Assembly: GCA_024741835.1 (NCBI GenBank)
Contig: JAENRP010000002.1
Coordinates: 310,001-374,000 of the forward strand
Length of the DNA stretch: 64,000 nt
Reading direction: 5' to 3'
Source of the DNA: Diplocarpon mali
Lineage: Eukaryota; Ascomycota; Leotiomycetes; Helotiales; Drepanopezizaceae
The translations under genes were made by a program, and so were the position numbers. The notes beneath the pieces are model-generated. The model did no database searches. It saw nothing but the letters and a program-made list of their open reading frames with translations, and had not been told where the DNA came from. This document shows positions 21,796 through 33,542 of this stretch, in pieces (position 1 is the first letter of the stretch; each line of letters begins with the position of its first letter).

Positions 21796-23849
21796 ATTGA
21801 GTATCACTCCCCGGTTTCATCCATCTCCTCCCACCGTCCCTCTAAGAAACGCCAAAAGCCAGTCTACTTGCTCCGAAGATCACCAAGCGAGTGTTTCCTT
21901 GGACGCCCATTGCGTGTCTGAAATCCTATTACTGGCTGTCCAGTACATACGTTTCGTCGTTCTTGTTACTCCGCGTTGTCGATACTATACGCTCGAGGTG
22001 AGTGCTGTGTAGAGGCGTTGAGGTTTGCTGGAGGTGTGGCAGTTGGACGTGTATGACTGCATTCACGTGTGATTAGCTGGCTCATTCTAATACGCTGGTC
22101 GAGCCACTCACTATTATCCGCTCCGTTCGTCGCGGAAAGAAATCATCCTCGATGGGCTCGGGGGTGGGCCGGGGGGAGGCGAAGGAGGATCACCTCTCGA
22201 CATATTCTTCGACATAATAACATCGACAGTCAGGGGCAATCTCGCCCGGCAAGTGGCCGTCCGGAGGCTCGTCGCTCCAAACCCCGCAAGACTGCCACCA
22301 GATCCGAGTCCAAGTTCCTTCACAGTAATGACCATTATTCCCAGCAACACCAAGAATCCTGATCCAACGGAAATGACGTTCTTTCGAGTGCAAACCCCTT
22401 TTCTGCCAAAAGAAGAACGCCAGCAGAAGTGAAACAGCAGTCTTCCCTCGAAAAAAGCAAAGACCCGGAGTGCACAGCGGCAGAAAATATATCAGCGACC
22501 GGGCTCAAGAATCCGATCTCAGTCAACTTATCGTCCTTCCTTCCCTTTGGCTGGCGTGCGTGGATCTGGGCTCCCGGCTGCCAGGACTCGACGCCGAACC
22601 CCAAAAGCAGACCCAACCATATATACATTTCATAAGCCTCCACGTTCGAGACCCCTTCCTCTGTGCGCCTTGAGATTCGAGTCGACAAAGACATGAGAAA
22701 TACAGGTGAAATGTATCGTCCCACAGCCGGCATCCTCCCGCATCCCCGGGAAGAGGCAACGAAGCAGGACTCCTCGCGCCGCAAAAGGCCGCTGCGAGAG
22801 CGATAAGGAACATTCCGCCTCACCATATTCCATATCATATCACATCACAATCGCAATCACATCACATCCTCCACCCGCTACCCCCAGCCTACCAGCAGCC
22901 AAGCCGAAGCAGTGCACTCCAGAACCCCCCGCGACTCGGTAGTCGCACGGCTGTCTGCAGTGGGCTTCTGTTGTACAGCAAAACATCCTCCCCCACACGC
23001 CAGCAAACCTACGCGACAACAGGTGCTGGCTCGTAAATTCGTACCATTTGGCTGCATGGTACCTGTATGTGTCGGGCCGGAGAAGCGAGGACAGCAGCAG
23101 GGCTGGGATGGCAAAAGGCCCGCTACGACGTGACGCTGACACCAGATCTCCGTGTCCGATCGCCGGGACGGGAGTGCGCTGGCGATGGCGGTGCATCGTA
23201 TCGTATCGGATATGGGTGCCTGCAGACAGCCGGTTGCCTCGCGGGGAATTGCTGGATATACCTGTGCCCGCAAGTCTTCTGCACACAGTGGGGGTGGGTG
23301 GAAGGGGGAGGGAGGGATGTTTCGGATGGGCTACGTTACCTGGGTGCGGTACTATGTGAGGATTCCGTGTACCGGGGGAAAGTCAAGTCATAGCATGAGC
23401 GGAGGTTTGGCAAGATATGCCAGGTAACAAATTTCTTGCAAGGTGCGGTGAAATATCTAGTATAGAGGTCTGGAAATGCGGCATTGCAGAGTAGCTAACA
23501 GTCGACAAACGTACGCTGGAAAAACAACAAGAACCACACAACCTTTCTTTCGGCCTCTCCTCTCCTCCAGTTGGCCCTCCTGCAGCTCATTTCGTGCTTG
23601 CGCCTATGCTGCTATGCCATTTCCGTTGTGGCGAGCCCATGTTATCTGTCCGAAAATTTATCATGGCAAAGAGTCACCGCTGTCCACGTACCCATAACAT
23701 ACGCGTGCGCCGGAAGAGGTATCGTTCAAAAAAAGTATGCGAGTGTGTAAAGTGTCTAGGGGGCCGGCATGTTACGCGCTGTAGGCTATCATGCGGCCAG
23801 TGCAGGTTTGAGCCGGATGGGCGCTTGCGTTCGACTTCGGGAAGGAGGT
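21796..23849. other. Intergenic between convergent genes, unresolved small frames
   Basis: No gene can be supported. On the minus strand a frame from 22838 to 22335 contains a hydrophobic stretch (MYIWLGLLLGFGVESWQPG, about 22630), and an overlapping frame around 22370-22114 has another (GFLVLLGIMVITV) followed by a Pro/Ser-rich tail. These might be pieces of a small membrane protein, but no splicing scheme convinced me. Confidence 0.35.
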
Positions 23850-26210
23850 TTATTGCACTTGGCTGACAATCTCGCTGGCACGTGAGAGAGACTCTACCAT
23901 CTGTTGACACTCTTTCCTCCGGCGGACGGTGTAGTCGCTCTCCTTGAGCAGCTCATCGAGGGTGTCAGTTCGGTACATGTTCTCGAGGAGCTCCCTCTGC
24001 ATCTCTTCTTTTGTGAATCTGGTTGTAGTTAGCGGGATCTGGACAATTCTGAACCGCTCGCACTCACTGCACGAGGTTGAGCATGATTGCCTTGGGAACC
24101 ATGTCAATCATTGTTCTTCGCACAATGTTGTAATAGGAACTGATGAGGAGTTCTATGAGAATTAGCAGTTGTTTGAATCACTGTGTTGTTGCTAGCTTAC
24201 TAATGACCTCGACTTCAATTCCCTCACGCTCGGAAAGAGTTCCAGATGCCTTGAGTGTGGGCGGTGGTGCTTCCATTGCAGCCATCTTCTTCTTGTTCTT
24301 CGACGCAAAGAAGCTTCCAAAAAATCCACTGTTCGTATCGTCTCCACCCATACCTAGAGTTGGGCTGGCTGCTCGTGCTGGAGTCGCTGACTGAGGCAAT
24401 GCCTTACCAGTCTTGGGATCGACTTGGACAGGCTTTGTTACACTGTGCTTCTCATTGACAAGAGCCATAGCCTGTCGATTGTCAGTAAATTGGGACACAG
24501 TCTTGATTCGAATACATACTCTGTGGCCATTCAAGAAATCTGGATGTCCAGTATTAATATAGCAAGCTTCCATTGCTACCAAGTCCTTCACCAGTTTATT
24601 CGTTGGATCCATGACCTTTTTGAAGAAGGCGATGACAACTTGATGGAACTTCTCCTTTAAGCCTGGGTATCTGCGGAAGAGTTGCTTGCCAAGCAATTGG
24701 GTCAGGATGCGGACCAGCTCGTCATAAACGAGAGAGACACATTTGAGACTCGGCTCTTCCAAACGCTTGATCTGTTGCTTGACGATAAGCTCAAATGCAG
24801 TTGTACCGACAAAGAGGGCAGGCGAAGACCCAGAGGAGTTGTAGAGGATGGTTCTGATATCGATATCCTTGACCTGGTCGAATGGGTCCACAGCCTTTAC
24901 ACCATTCGCGTAAAGCTCGTGGAAGACGAAACTGATTCTGGCACCACCAGAGAGCTCAATACTTGATAGTTCTGTGTTGTTACCATCCAAAACTGTTCGC
25001 CATTCGTTCGAAAATTCTGTGATGATGTTGAGGACGATGTTCGCACTATTCCCGAGCATCGAGTCGCCCAGTCCCTGCAGTTCTGTGCTGTACTTCTGGA
25101 GAGAAGCTGAAATGCGAGCTTTGATGTCTGGAAGTGTTTGCTTGATGTGCATCATTAGAATAAGATTGAGCTTTCTCGCCAGGTATGGTGTTCCGCAATA
25201 TGAGCTTTTGTTACGGTATGCCTTGTGGTTCTCAAAAAAATTCTTCTCGTTCTCCAGGGCCGCCGTAATCGCCTTCTTGTTATCGATATCCCGCTGTCCT
25301 CTGTTGACCACTGGCACGTATCCCAGCCTCAGGGGAATGATTCGTCCAGCCAGAATATCAACGACATCGGTACCATCATCCATCAAGTCAACCTTTGTGA
25401 GAACACCAATTGTTCTTTGACCCTCGGGATCCACTTCTCGAGCAAGCTTCAAACCATCCGAATTAGCCAGATCCGTATTTGCGCCGGTGACAGCCAAAAT
25501 GATGGCATTCGGCTTGCTGATCTGCTTCAGTACCATCTCCTTGATCTGTCTCTCGATATCCCTCGGTTGATCTCCTACAGGCACCTTGGTTAAACCAGGC
25601 AAGTCGACAAGCGTAAGAGTGAGAACGTTGGGAGAGTATATCCGCAGGTTGATGGGCGCAGGCGAGATGCCTCCGTTGCGTCCAGTCTTCGCCTCCGTCT
25701 CCTTGACAATCTCATCTCGAATTTTATTGAAATCGAAAAACTTCTGTCCAGGGATGTGTAGGAACTCGCCCCATTCGTCGACATTTGCCTCCTTATCGCC
25801 GTCCGCAGTTATGTCCTCCTGCTTTACCCCGTTCGCGCCCGCTGGTTGACGATTGATCAGTTGAAGGACAAGCGGCCGCCGAGTCACAATTCCGGTCCCT
25901 CGAGGTAAACTGGGACATTGCATCAGGTATGCTCGCTTCCATGGGAAGAGGTGGCAGCTTACAAGTCTCGTCCTACTATGTTCTCCAGCACGGAACTCTT
26001 CCCACTCGACTGGCTACCCACGACTACTATCTGCGGCAGATCGATAGGATTTTGTACTCCAACTGTCGTGAAGACATCCTGAAGCTTGTTAACGAGTCTG
26101 CGGAAAGGGTCAGTACGCCGGTGCAAGACAAAGAGATGGGGCGCAGGTGCTTCTGCTTCTCACGTTATGAGGCCGGGATCCGAGATACCGCCTTGCGCGG
26201 CCACAGCCAT
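23850..26210 (-). CDS. vps1: Dynamin-like GTPase VPS1
   Basis: Large GTPase that drives vesicle scission and vacuolar and peroxisomal membrane fission. Six exons (minus): 26210-26164, 26097-25963, 25909-24520, 24471-24201, 24152-24068, 24018-23850, all phase-consistent, 698 residues, the usual VPS1 length. Seen: P-loop GSQSSGKS (43-50), switch segment [16 protein letters not shown]3 motif [11 protein letters not shown]4 TKVDLMDDG, the dynamin middle domain, a variable linker rich in Ser/Pro/Lys where other dynamins have PH or insert B, and the C-terminal GTPase effector domain ending VSQVQ. The linker and the identity of [20 protein letters not shown] point to VPS1 rather than the mitochondrial fission dynamin DNM1. 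The first exon encodes [16 protein letters not shown], matching the family N-terminus. Confidence 0.97.
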
Positions 26211-27300
26211 CTTGGGAAAGGAGGTATCAAGGGTATCTTTTGTTTCTCTAGCAATGTGTACTGCTTTAGAGAGTAATCTGGGGAGCTGCGACGAAGGATG
26301 TACGGGTATGATGTGTTGCTTGGTTGAAGTTGGACATACATACGCAACTTAGCCACGGCCGGGCCGTGGCTCGTGTGGCTGGAATAAAGTGTGGCGGTGC
26401 TGAGAACAGGGGGTCCGATTGTGGATCAGCCTGTGTAAGAGCAATTCACTATGGGCTTTGGTAAACAAAAGAAAAGTCTGGGGAGATAGGTGCATCTCCA
26501 ATGTACAGACATGAGCTTTGGCAACAACTCCTTTCTAGAGAAGTAAAAGACCCAGATTCACCAAGGTCGAACAGCAATATTTGATGGCGTATTACTCTTG
26601 TCAGTTCTAGAGCAAAAGCTGGCCTGTGATGAAGCTGTTGCGCGTCGGTGCACTTCCATAATCCGTCCTCTAAATGACGTAATTGATTGAAGAAACTGCC
26701 CGCAAGCCATGATGCTTGGTAGACCATTCTGCCAACGCTCCTGTAAAACTCCCGAGCGAAGCTGGATATGACTGCCGGAGAAGGTCCTTCGCTTCGGGTA
26801 TCAATTCGGCTAATCAGCGGAAGGTGGAGCCATAAAGGGCTACTAACAATCATAACAAATTACCAAGGGAGCTCCGTAAGGCACTCAACAGAATATCAAC
26901 ACGGGTCTTGACTAAAGACGGGTCCTGAGAAGCTTTTGTCATGCTGTTTGTTTCCCTAGACCAATGCTCGTTCAAGGTGTGCGAGAGTGACTTATCAAGA
27001 CTGGTAAGGAGATCAATGGATACTCGAGATGCATAAGAGCGTTTAATCAAGACGAGTAAGAGTTCGGTCTGTTTTGCCTTTCATATTAAAGTAACGTTTT
27101 CCCAGGTCAAGTACAAACATCAAAGAAACTTCCTTAACAACCACTCTTCATATACTTCAGCACATCAGAACTCGGCCTAACCAGAGCCCCTTCAAACCTC
27201 ACCTTATCCATCATATCCTCCAGCACTCATATCCCTATCAGCCCCCTGCTCCCGGATCCCTTCACAATCCTTGTCCTGCCCTGAATTCTTTCGCCAATAA
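26211..27300. other. vps1 upstream region with unresolved minus-strand coding debris
   Basis: No complete gene. Two minus-strand pieces look protein-like: about 27075-26863 (LLLVLIKRSYASRVSIDLL), which could splice through a 54-nt GTAATT...GATTAG intron into a frame ending near 26684, and about 27226-27134, ending DVLKYMKSGC then TAA after an upstream in-frame TGA. Neither has a supported start codon. They may be remnants of one or two unidentified genes. Confidence 0.35.
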
Positions 27301-27612
27301 TATGCTTCTTCCTCGTTCAGGACGAGACATCGGTCTCTACACCGCTGGTCAAGCCGTGCGCGTCGGCTTCAACATGGCCTACGAGACTGTTAGAATATAC
27401 AAGGATTGGAGATTAAGGCTTATGTAATCATACCTTGTATATATACTCCTGCAGCTCCATGTAACTGAGAATCTACACCTTTAGATACTGTCAGAGACCA
27501 TACTCGTTATCGGTGCTCCGGCTCTCCACACTCCCATCACCGGAAAAGCCTTCACTTGCCACCTCAGCGATATAACGAGACCAATGCCCGTTTTGTCATG
27601 GAAAGTTGAATA
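27301..27612 (+). pseudogene. Possible unidentified coding fragment split by an LTR-like insertion
   Basis: From the ATG at 27302 a frame runs about 28 codons (RDIGLYTAGQAVRVGF) into the 106-bp insertion at 27388. If the insertion and one copy of its GAGAC duplication are removed, the frame continues open for about 38 further codons (ETILVIGAPALHTPITG) to a TAG near 27610. I do not recognise the protein. The opposite strand is also open in part here, so coding status is uncertain. Confidence 0.3.
27388..27493. mobile_element. 106-bp solo-LTR-like insertion with 5-bp target duplication
   Basis: The segment starts TGTTAG and ends CTGTCA (5' TG...CA 3'), is flanked on both sides by the direct repeat GAGAC (27383-27387 and 27494-27498), and contains a TATATATA box at about 27447. 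These are hallmarks of a small LTR, probably a Ty1/copia-type solo LTR. A GT...AG intron reading (GTTAGA...TGTCAG) is possible but would shift the frame. Confidence 0.65.
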
Positions 27613-27619
27613 GCACCGA

Positions 27620-28366
27620 GCTCAACACTACGTTGGCAAGAAAATCGCAACATCTTTCGCTGGCTCACCCTGTGTCGACGCCGATACAGGCCATGCAATC
27701 ATTATACAGCTCGAATTATCCCCAACTGCTGAGCTAGCACAATCGGCGTTGTTCCTCCAATACTGATTCTGTACATCCTGCTGCCTGACTGTTTACCCCG
27801 CCCCTTTTTAAGCGAACTGGTCCGCTTCTGTGAACTCGGCTCGGAAGAAATCCTTCACATATTTCGAAGGTATTACTCTCTGGGATTAAATACTTGGAAA
27901 CTGACAGTACTTCTGCTCGGATATTCTCGACAATTCCAGTATTCTTCCCTCCCGAGAGTTATGGTTGTCCACCCAGTGAGATCACGTTTGCATCATGTGT
28001 GTAAAGCCCGTGCGCTGCCTTGGCGTGTATAAGCAATCTGGATATGACGGGAAGCTCTAGTCCTGCCTCACCCCGTGTCTACTACCAACAGCAGAAGGGA
28101 AGTAATCACCCGAAAAGCATTCAATACAACAGAATTACGCTTTCCTTGAGCCGAGAACCGTCTGATGACAAGATCTAGAGCTTGACTCAAGACCTCGATA
28201 CACAAGCATTCTCCCCACTGTCCACTACGTCACGCTCCTCTTATCTGGTTGATATAACGGCTCATCTGGCAAGCGAAAGCCGCTCGCTTCTTCCCTCTTA
28301 AAAATAAACAAATCGATCCACATAAATCAAGCGCACCTCAGCACAGAAGCCAATATTGAAGCCAAC
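27620..28366. other. Gene-free upstream region of ribokinase
   Basis: No gene recognised. Presumably contains the promoter and 5' UTR of the gene starting at 28367. Confidence 0.5.
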
Positions 28367-29666
28367 ATGGAACACGAGAAGGCCACTCCACCTCTTATGA
28401 AACGCAAGAATGATAACCCCTGGCCAGAGAATCCCATCACTATCACAGTCATCGGCTCTCTCAACTACGATCTCGTGTCCGTGACCTCTCGCATGCCCAA
28501 AGCTGGTGAGACGCTGAAGGGAATCTCGTTCCACAGCGGACCTGGCGGGAAGGGTGGCAACCAAGCCGTAGCTGTGGCGAGACTCTCCCATAACAACCCT
28601 CGCGCAATCCCTCGAAAGTTCAGGAATGCTAGCATCAATGTTAGGATGATTGGTGCCGTCGGCGAAGACGTGTTCGGTCACAAGCTCGTGGACCGCTTAT
28701 CTGCTGACGGTATTGACGTGTCTGGTGTCAAGTTTATAGAAAACGGTATGGACAGATCCCGGCTACGCTTCTCAAAGTCTCCAGACTTGGCTTCATCCCC
28801 ATACGAAATACTAGACACTCGATCTTGAAGGTAGCGTTGCTGACTTTGATACAGTCCCAACCGGCACCGCAGCCATAATAGTCGAATCCTCCAAAGGCGA
28901 AAACAGGATCATCCTCAACTCAGGAGCGAATGCCTATGTCTTCCCCACAGTCTTCAGCCACAATGCCTTTGATAGCCTCGGTGCCCGTCCAGACCTCTTA
29001 ATCCTCCAGCTCGAGATACCCTACGAGACAACCCTAGCCATCCTGAAGATGGCACGACAATACGGTATTCTCGTCATCCTCAACCCAGCACCGGCCGCCA
29101 TACTCCCAGACGAGGTTTACCAGGGCTTGTCGCATCTAATTATGAACGAAACGGAAGCCGCAATTCTCTCGGGCAAGAATCTCAAGGAAGTCTCGGAGCC
29201 GGGTTATGATTGGTCGCAAGTCAGCGACTATTTTATCGACAAGGGCGTGCACTGTGTAGTCATCACCCTCGGCTCCAAAGGCGCCTTCTACGCCTCCTCT
29301 AAACCTATCCCATGCGAGTTTCCGAACCAGCCCCGTCCCAAGCAGACCGTCATGCGGCCTGGCCCGCCTCTCACAGATCCAAGGGGATTGGTCCGCCCCA
29401 TGGTGCTCAACGAGCAAGGCTACGTGCCCGCAGCCAAGGTACAGCGCGTGGTCGACACCACGGCGGCGGGGGATACCTTTGTGGGCGCGTACGCGGTGGG
29501 CGTCATGCTCGGCCTTCCCTGGCTCGAAGAAATTGTGCAGACAGCATGTAAGGCGAGCGCACTGACGGTGGAAAGCGCGGGGGCACAGGACTCGATTCCG
29601 TGGATGGATGAGGTATGGAAATTGCCGAATGAAATAGCATGGCCTGTTTCTCATCCTCAGGCTTAG
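28367..29666 (+). CDS. RBK1: Ribokinase (PfkB family)
   Basis: ATP-dependent phosphorylation of D-ribose to ribose-5-phosphate, cytosolic, feeding the pentose phosphate pathway. Exons 28367-28745 and 28855-29666 (intron G|GTATGG ... ATACAG|TC) give 396 residues, longer than the roughly 310 of bacterial RbsK. Seen: N-terminal strand ITVIGSLNYDLV, the sugar-binding signature GPGGKGGNQAVA (about 58-69), ILNPAPA, NETEAAIL, VITLGSKGAF, and the PfkB anion-hole and catalytic-base motif DTTAAGDTFVGA with Asp about 333. The extra length is an N-terminal lead (about 24 residues) and a Pro/Arg-rich insertion (about residues 280-315) between the ITLGSKG strand and the GAGD motif, which is common in fungal copies. 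Confidence 0.93.
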
Positions 29667-30843
29667 CCTTCACCTGCGCTCGACCATGAAAATGCGCATC
29701 CTTGGGGTGCTATGTATTGGGCTTTTGGTATGTAGCTTGATGGGCGCTGAAAGTCGATTGTCGACGGTCATTTGTGAGAAATGATAACACTACATCGATA
29801 TGGCGATAGCCGAACCATCACAACTCTTCCGCATCTCTTCTTCCTCGTGAGTCGTGGTCTTGAAGTCGGGTTGGCGTATGGGAACCAATACCCGGCCTCG
29901 TACGTAGACAGACAGCACTCGCCCGTGTAAGGTCCGATCCGTGACATGGTCAAGATGTCCAGCTTTCTCCCCAATTCCCCCGAGAAACTCTCGCTCGGAA
30001 TTTGCAATTTCGAGCTAGGACACCAGGGATCTTACTCTCAACTACTCGTTTTGACCATGAGCTCGGGACTTTCAAATCTGTCCAGTCTGGTCTGCTGTAC
30101 CCGGGACATCCGTATCCATACCTGTTGGAACCTGGGTTTCTGAGATTGAGTCTGAGATTGAGTCTGAGATTGAGATTCAGGTTGAGGGAGTGATTGGGTT
30201 GTTGGCTGCAGGTTCGATGGGAACTAGAGTTAAAAACAAGAATGGAGGATTAGCGTGGTCTACGAGAGTAAGCCTGTGGAGCTTTCCGGCTGCCCGAGTA
30301 AGGAGACAAGTAGATGCTTGTGAGTTATCCGAGTTTTATCCTGGTACGAATAGCTTGTATACTGTGATCATGATTGTGAATGCGTCTAGCCGTGCCCGCA
30401 GCCTTGACCACACTCCAGATGATACCCAAGTTTATCTTCTCAGATGCTCTGAATCAGGCATCGTTCTATTCAATTCAGATCAACGTCTCATGATTTCGCT
30501 AGTACTAAACTGCCTACAGCGGCAGTGCCTCCCTCTCCCAACCCGTCATGTTGCATATCTACCAAGTACCCATCCTCTGTCCACTCCTGCTATGTGGCCG
30601 CACACCTCTACACATTTAGACATTGAAGACCGCTCGAGAGTACGGACGGAAATGAGAGAAGAGGAAGAGAAGCCCAAACGCCGCACCGCTGTGCCACGTC
30701 CTATACTCCAAACCAAAAGCCCAACTAACCTCATTCCCGAGCAACTCGATGTGTGGATCATGTCACGTTATCTGATCTTATCCAGTCTTACCCCATGCGC
30801 CGAACTGATGCTGATAAATGGAGAAAAGTGAGGAGCAGGTCCG
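29667..30843. other. Intergenic between convergent ribokinase and gid7 genes
   Basis: No supported gene. A 12-bp direct repeat (GAGATTGAGTCT, about three copies) lies at about 30143-30180. The plus-strand frame 30190-30831 starts with GTG and shows no domain. The region must hold both 3' ends. Confidence 0.5.
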
Positions 30844-33542
30844 CTACCGGCCATTGGAGTGGCGTTGGGACGTTTGCGAGATTCGTTTTCCGAGCTGGTC
30901 GACGTCGGCCCAGCTGGTGCTGTTAGTAGGCGATTCGTGGACAAGGGTGAGAACTTACATCCGCACTTTAGCATCGTCACCCACAGTGGCGAACATCGAT
31001 GGGTTGCTTGGATTCCAGGATACAGAATTACACGATGCTTTCCCGTGGCCTTCCAGTTTCTCGATCAGATGCCCGGACTCCTTGTGGTATATGTAAACAT
31101 TGCCCTCTAGTCAAGATTAGCAAGTGGTCGCGGATGGAGAGCGTTCTCACGTACCCTCGCTGCCAAAAATCACGAAACTTTCGTTGGCTCCCCCGTAAGT
31201 CGCACGAATGACAAAATGACCACCCTTGGCCCCAGATTTGAATGATCGGACAGTCTCCCGGGTATCCAGGTCCAACATTCGTGCTTCTCCGTCGACCTTA
31301 TGAACAAGCAGGAATCTTGAGTTCTGGCTGATACTAACAGAGCTCATAGTAACCTTCATATCCATCTCGTACTGGAGCTCTCGTGTGACGAAATTGTATA
31401 CGTGAATATGCGTTTCGTTTTCCATGGCAACCAGGTATTGGCCGTTTGGCGAGACTGCAAGATCTTGTATTCGATGACTGCGACCCCAGTCGTAGACCAG
31501 CTCTCCGTGTAGATCCCATTGGCAAAGATTTCTTTCCTTGTCCAAGCATCCAGTCACGAAAGTTTCTCCATCTGGAGCCCAGACACAGCTGCTGACCGGC
31601 TCTCCGAATCGAGGTAGTTGTTTCAGTATTTGCCCGGTCTGTGTCAAAGTCAGTAGAGAGACATGAAAACTCGTCGGCAAACACCTTACCCGAGTGTCCC
31701 ACAGAATCGCGAGATGATCGTTCCCACACGTGACAATCATTGAATCGTCTGGGCTCCAGGCGAGTGATGCGATTCCAGCTTCTGACTTCGCAAGGTTCTG
31801 AACCACCTCAAATGTTCCTACATCATAAATGAGACACGTCCCATCTTTTCCGCAGCTGGCCAATCGTCCCCCGTCGTTGGAGAACTTGACTTCCCATACT
31901 TCTCCAGTATGTTTATCAAGTTCAAGTACAGTGTGTAGGGGGAAATTGCTTCGGTCACAAGCATGATCTTGGTATAAGGATGGCGAGGCAGAGGTGTTGT
32001 GATAAAGACAGCTGCCGATTTGATGCTTTTTAACCTGGTGAAGAAGTATGGCCAACCGGTGCTCTGGTAGCATGACCGAGGGGGATATGCACCCTAAATA
32101 GCAGTCAGATGTATGTCGCCACACCAGATAACGTGTACTCACTGGATAGGTCAGAGAGGAGCTGATGCCGTGAGTTTCCTTCAGCACCATCCCACTCGGC
32201 TTTGTTTTTCAGATCTTCGGTAGTTTGGCACATGAGTAAACTAGACAGTGTGAGCGGATAGATACAAAGGGCGTGTGAAACGGTGTACCTGGAGAGGAAA
32301 TGAAGTTTTCCAGTATCTTGATACAGTGGTGTCAGCTCCGCCCGTAGTACCATCAATGCCCGGCCGGTATCCCTTCGTTCCAAAAGTTCCAGGAATTTCT
32401 GCTGCCGCAGCCAGAATCGCATGACATTGCGATCGACGCCTTCTTGCAGAGTCAGGCCGTCCCCGTCAATAACGACACCCCCCTCCTCGGACACTCCCCC
32501 GAACAGCAGAATTTCTGCTTGTGACCATTGCCCCTCCAAGACCGCATTCCTGAACTTTGCAACAGTTGGGCTCTCCAAGCTGAAGCCGCTATCTTGACTC
32601 AGCGTGGAGGCGGCGTTATTGTAACCCAGGTCTGTTAACGATTGTATCAAGATCCTCGTCACTTCTTCCCGGTCGTGGCCAAAGTACGTAGGCTTTATCT
32701 TACCACCCGAATGGCCATTTGTGTTCGAGGACCCGTTCATTGCTACCGAAGAGCGTCGCGTTCCGTTTGCGGAGCTCGCAAGCGCGGTTTTGTGCACAGG
32801 GGAAGGCCCTGATCCATTTGAGACTGGCCTCGAGCCACCATTGGGGTTGCTATCTTCCCCCTCTAATCTCATTCTAGATCCCTGGCGTCTGCGCTTGTGT
32901 CGATGCTCGATATTGCCCGACTGTACAACCACTCGGCCCCTAGGGTCTTCGAGCGGGCCTTGCTCCTCGGCTGGCTCTTCGTGGCTTTCTCGCTGTCGGC
33001 GACCGAGGACTTGGGTATCCGCAGGTTGATAGCTCGGGGAACCTCCGACTGACGTGCTCGCGGACACGTTCGAGATATTTTCCTGTGATAACTGTCGTAT
33101 TTGCTGATTATTGGGAGTTGGGGCTGAGAGGCTTGTGCTGAGAGGTTGTGGAGGGAAGGTCGGGGTGGATGGGTCGTCGTAGATGGATGGGGATGATGCA
33201 GAAGGTCGGGGACGATCGTCAGCCAGGACGACTTCTGCGGGAGTGCCGCCTGGTGGTATTGGATTGATATAGGGTACCTGGAGGCTCTAGATCCAGGTAT
33301 TCTCGTGTTAAAAAGATGGTGGCGGTGGTAGTGCTTGGGGCTAGGAGCTTGAGGCGTCGATAGATGTCGTCGTAGATGGAATGCGATGTATTAGTAGAGG
33401 GAGGCACTTGGGCCGCAACTCCTTGGGAGCTCTGACTGGTGGTGATGAGAGTCGACAGAATCCAGCCAAAGGGGAGCTGACTATGCAGCAGTACAATATC
33501 CAGAACTTGAGGGTTGTGGTTGTCGCGGGTGGATGCAGTCAT
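30844..33542 (-). CDS. gid7: GID complex subunit 7 / WDR26 homologue (LisH-CTLH-WD40), 5' end tentative
   Basis: Supramolecular-assembly and substrate-recruitment subunit of the GID/CTLH E3 ubiquitin ligase, which degrades gluconeogenic enzymes when glucose returns. Firm exons (minus): about 33277-32143, 32093-31690, 31638-31155, 31106-30959, 30913-30844. Seen: a disordered N-terminus, LisH-CTLH region (GHDREEVTRILIQSLTDLGY to SRYTVSHALCIYP), the linker ISPSVMLPEHRLAILLHQVK, then WD40 repeats (KHTGEVWEVKFSNDGGRLA, SLAWSPDDSMIVTCG, CVWAPDGETFVTG, LAVSPNGQYLVA, HGKASCNSVSWNPSNPSMFA). It ends SQRHSNGR. The N-terminal exon is uncertain: the frame is open back to an in-frame TAG near 33288 without ATG, so a first exon from the ATG at 33542 (MTASTRDNHNPQ) joined to an acceptor at 33278 is my best guess, with a poor donor (GTTCTG). 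It is divergent to vma1. Confidence 0.88.

Noticed and set aside
30190..30831. 213-codon frame
   Set aside because: Starts with GTG, overlaps simple repeats, no domain or splice support.
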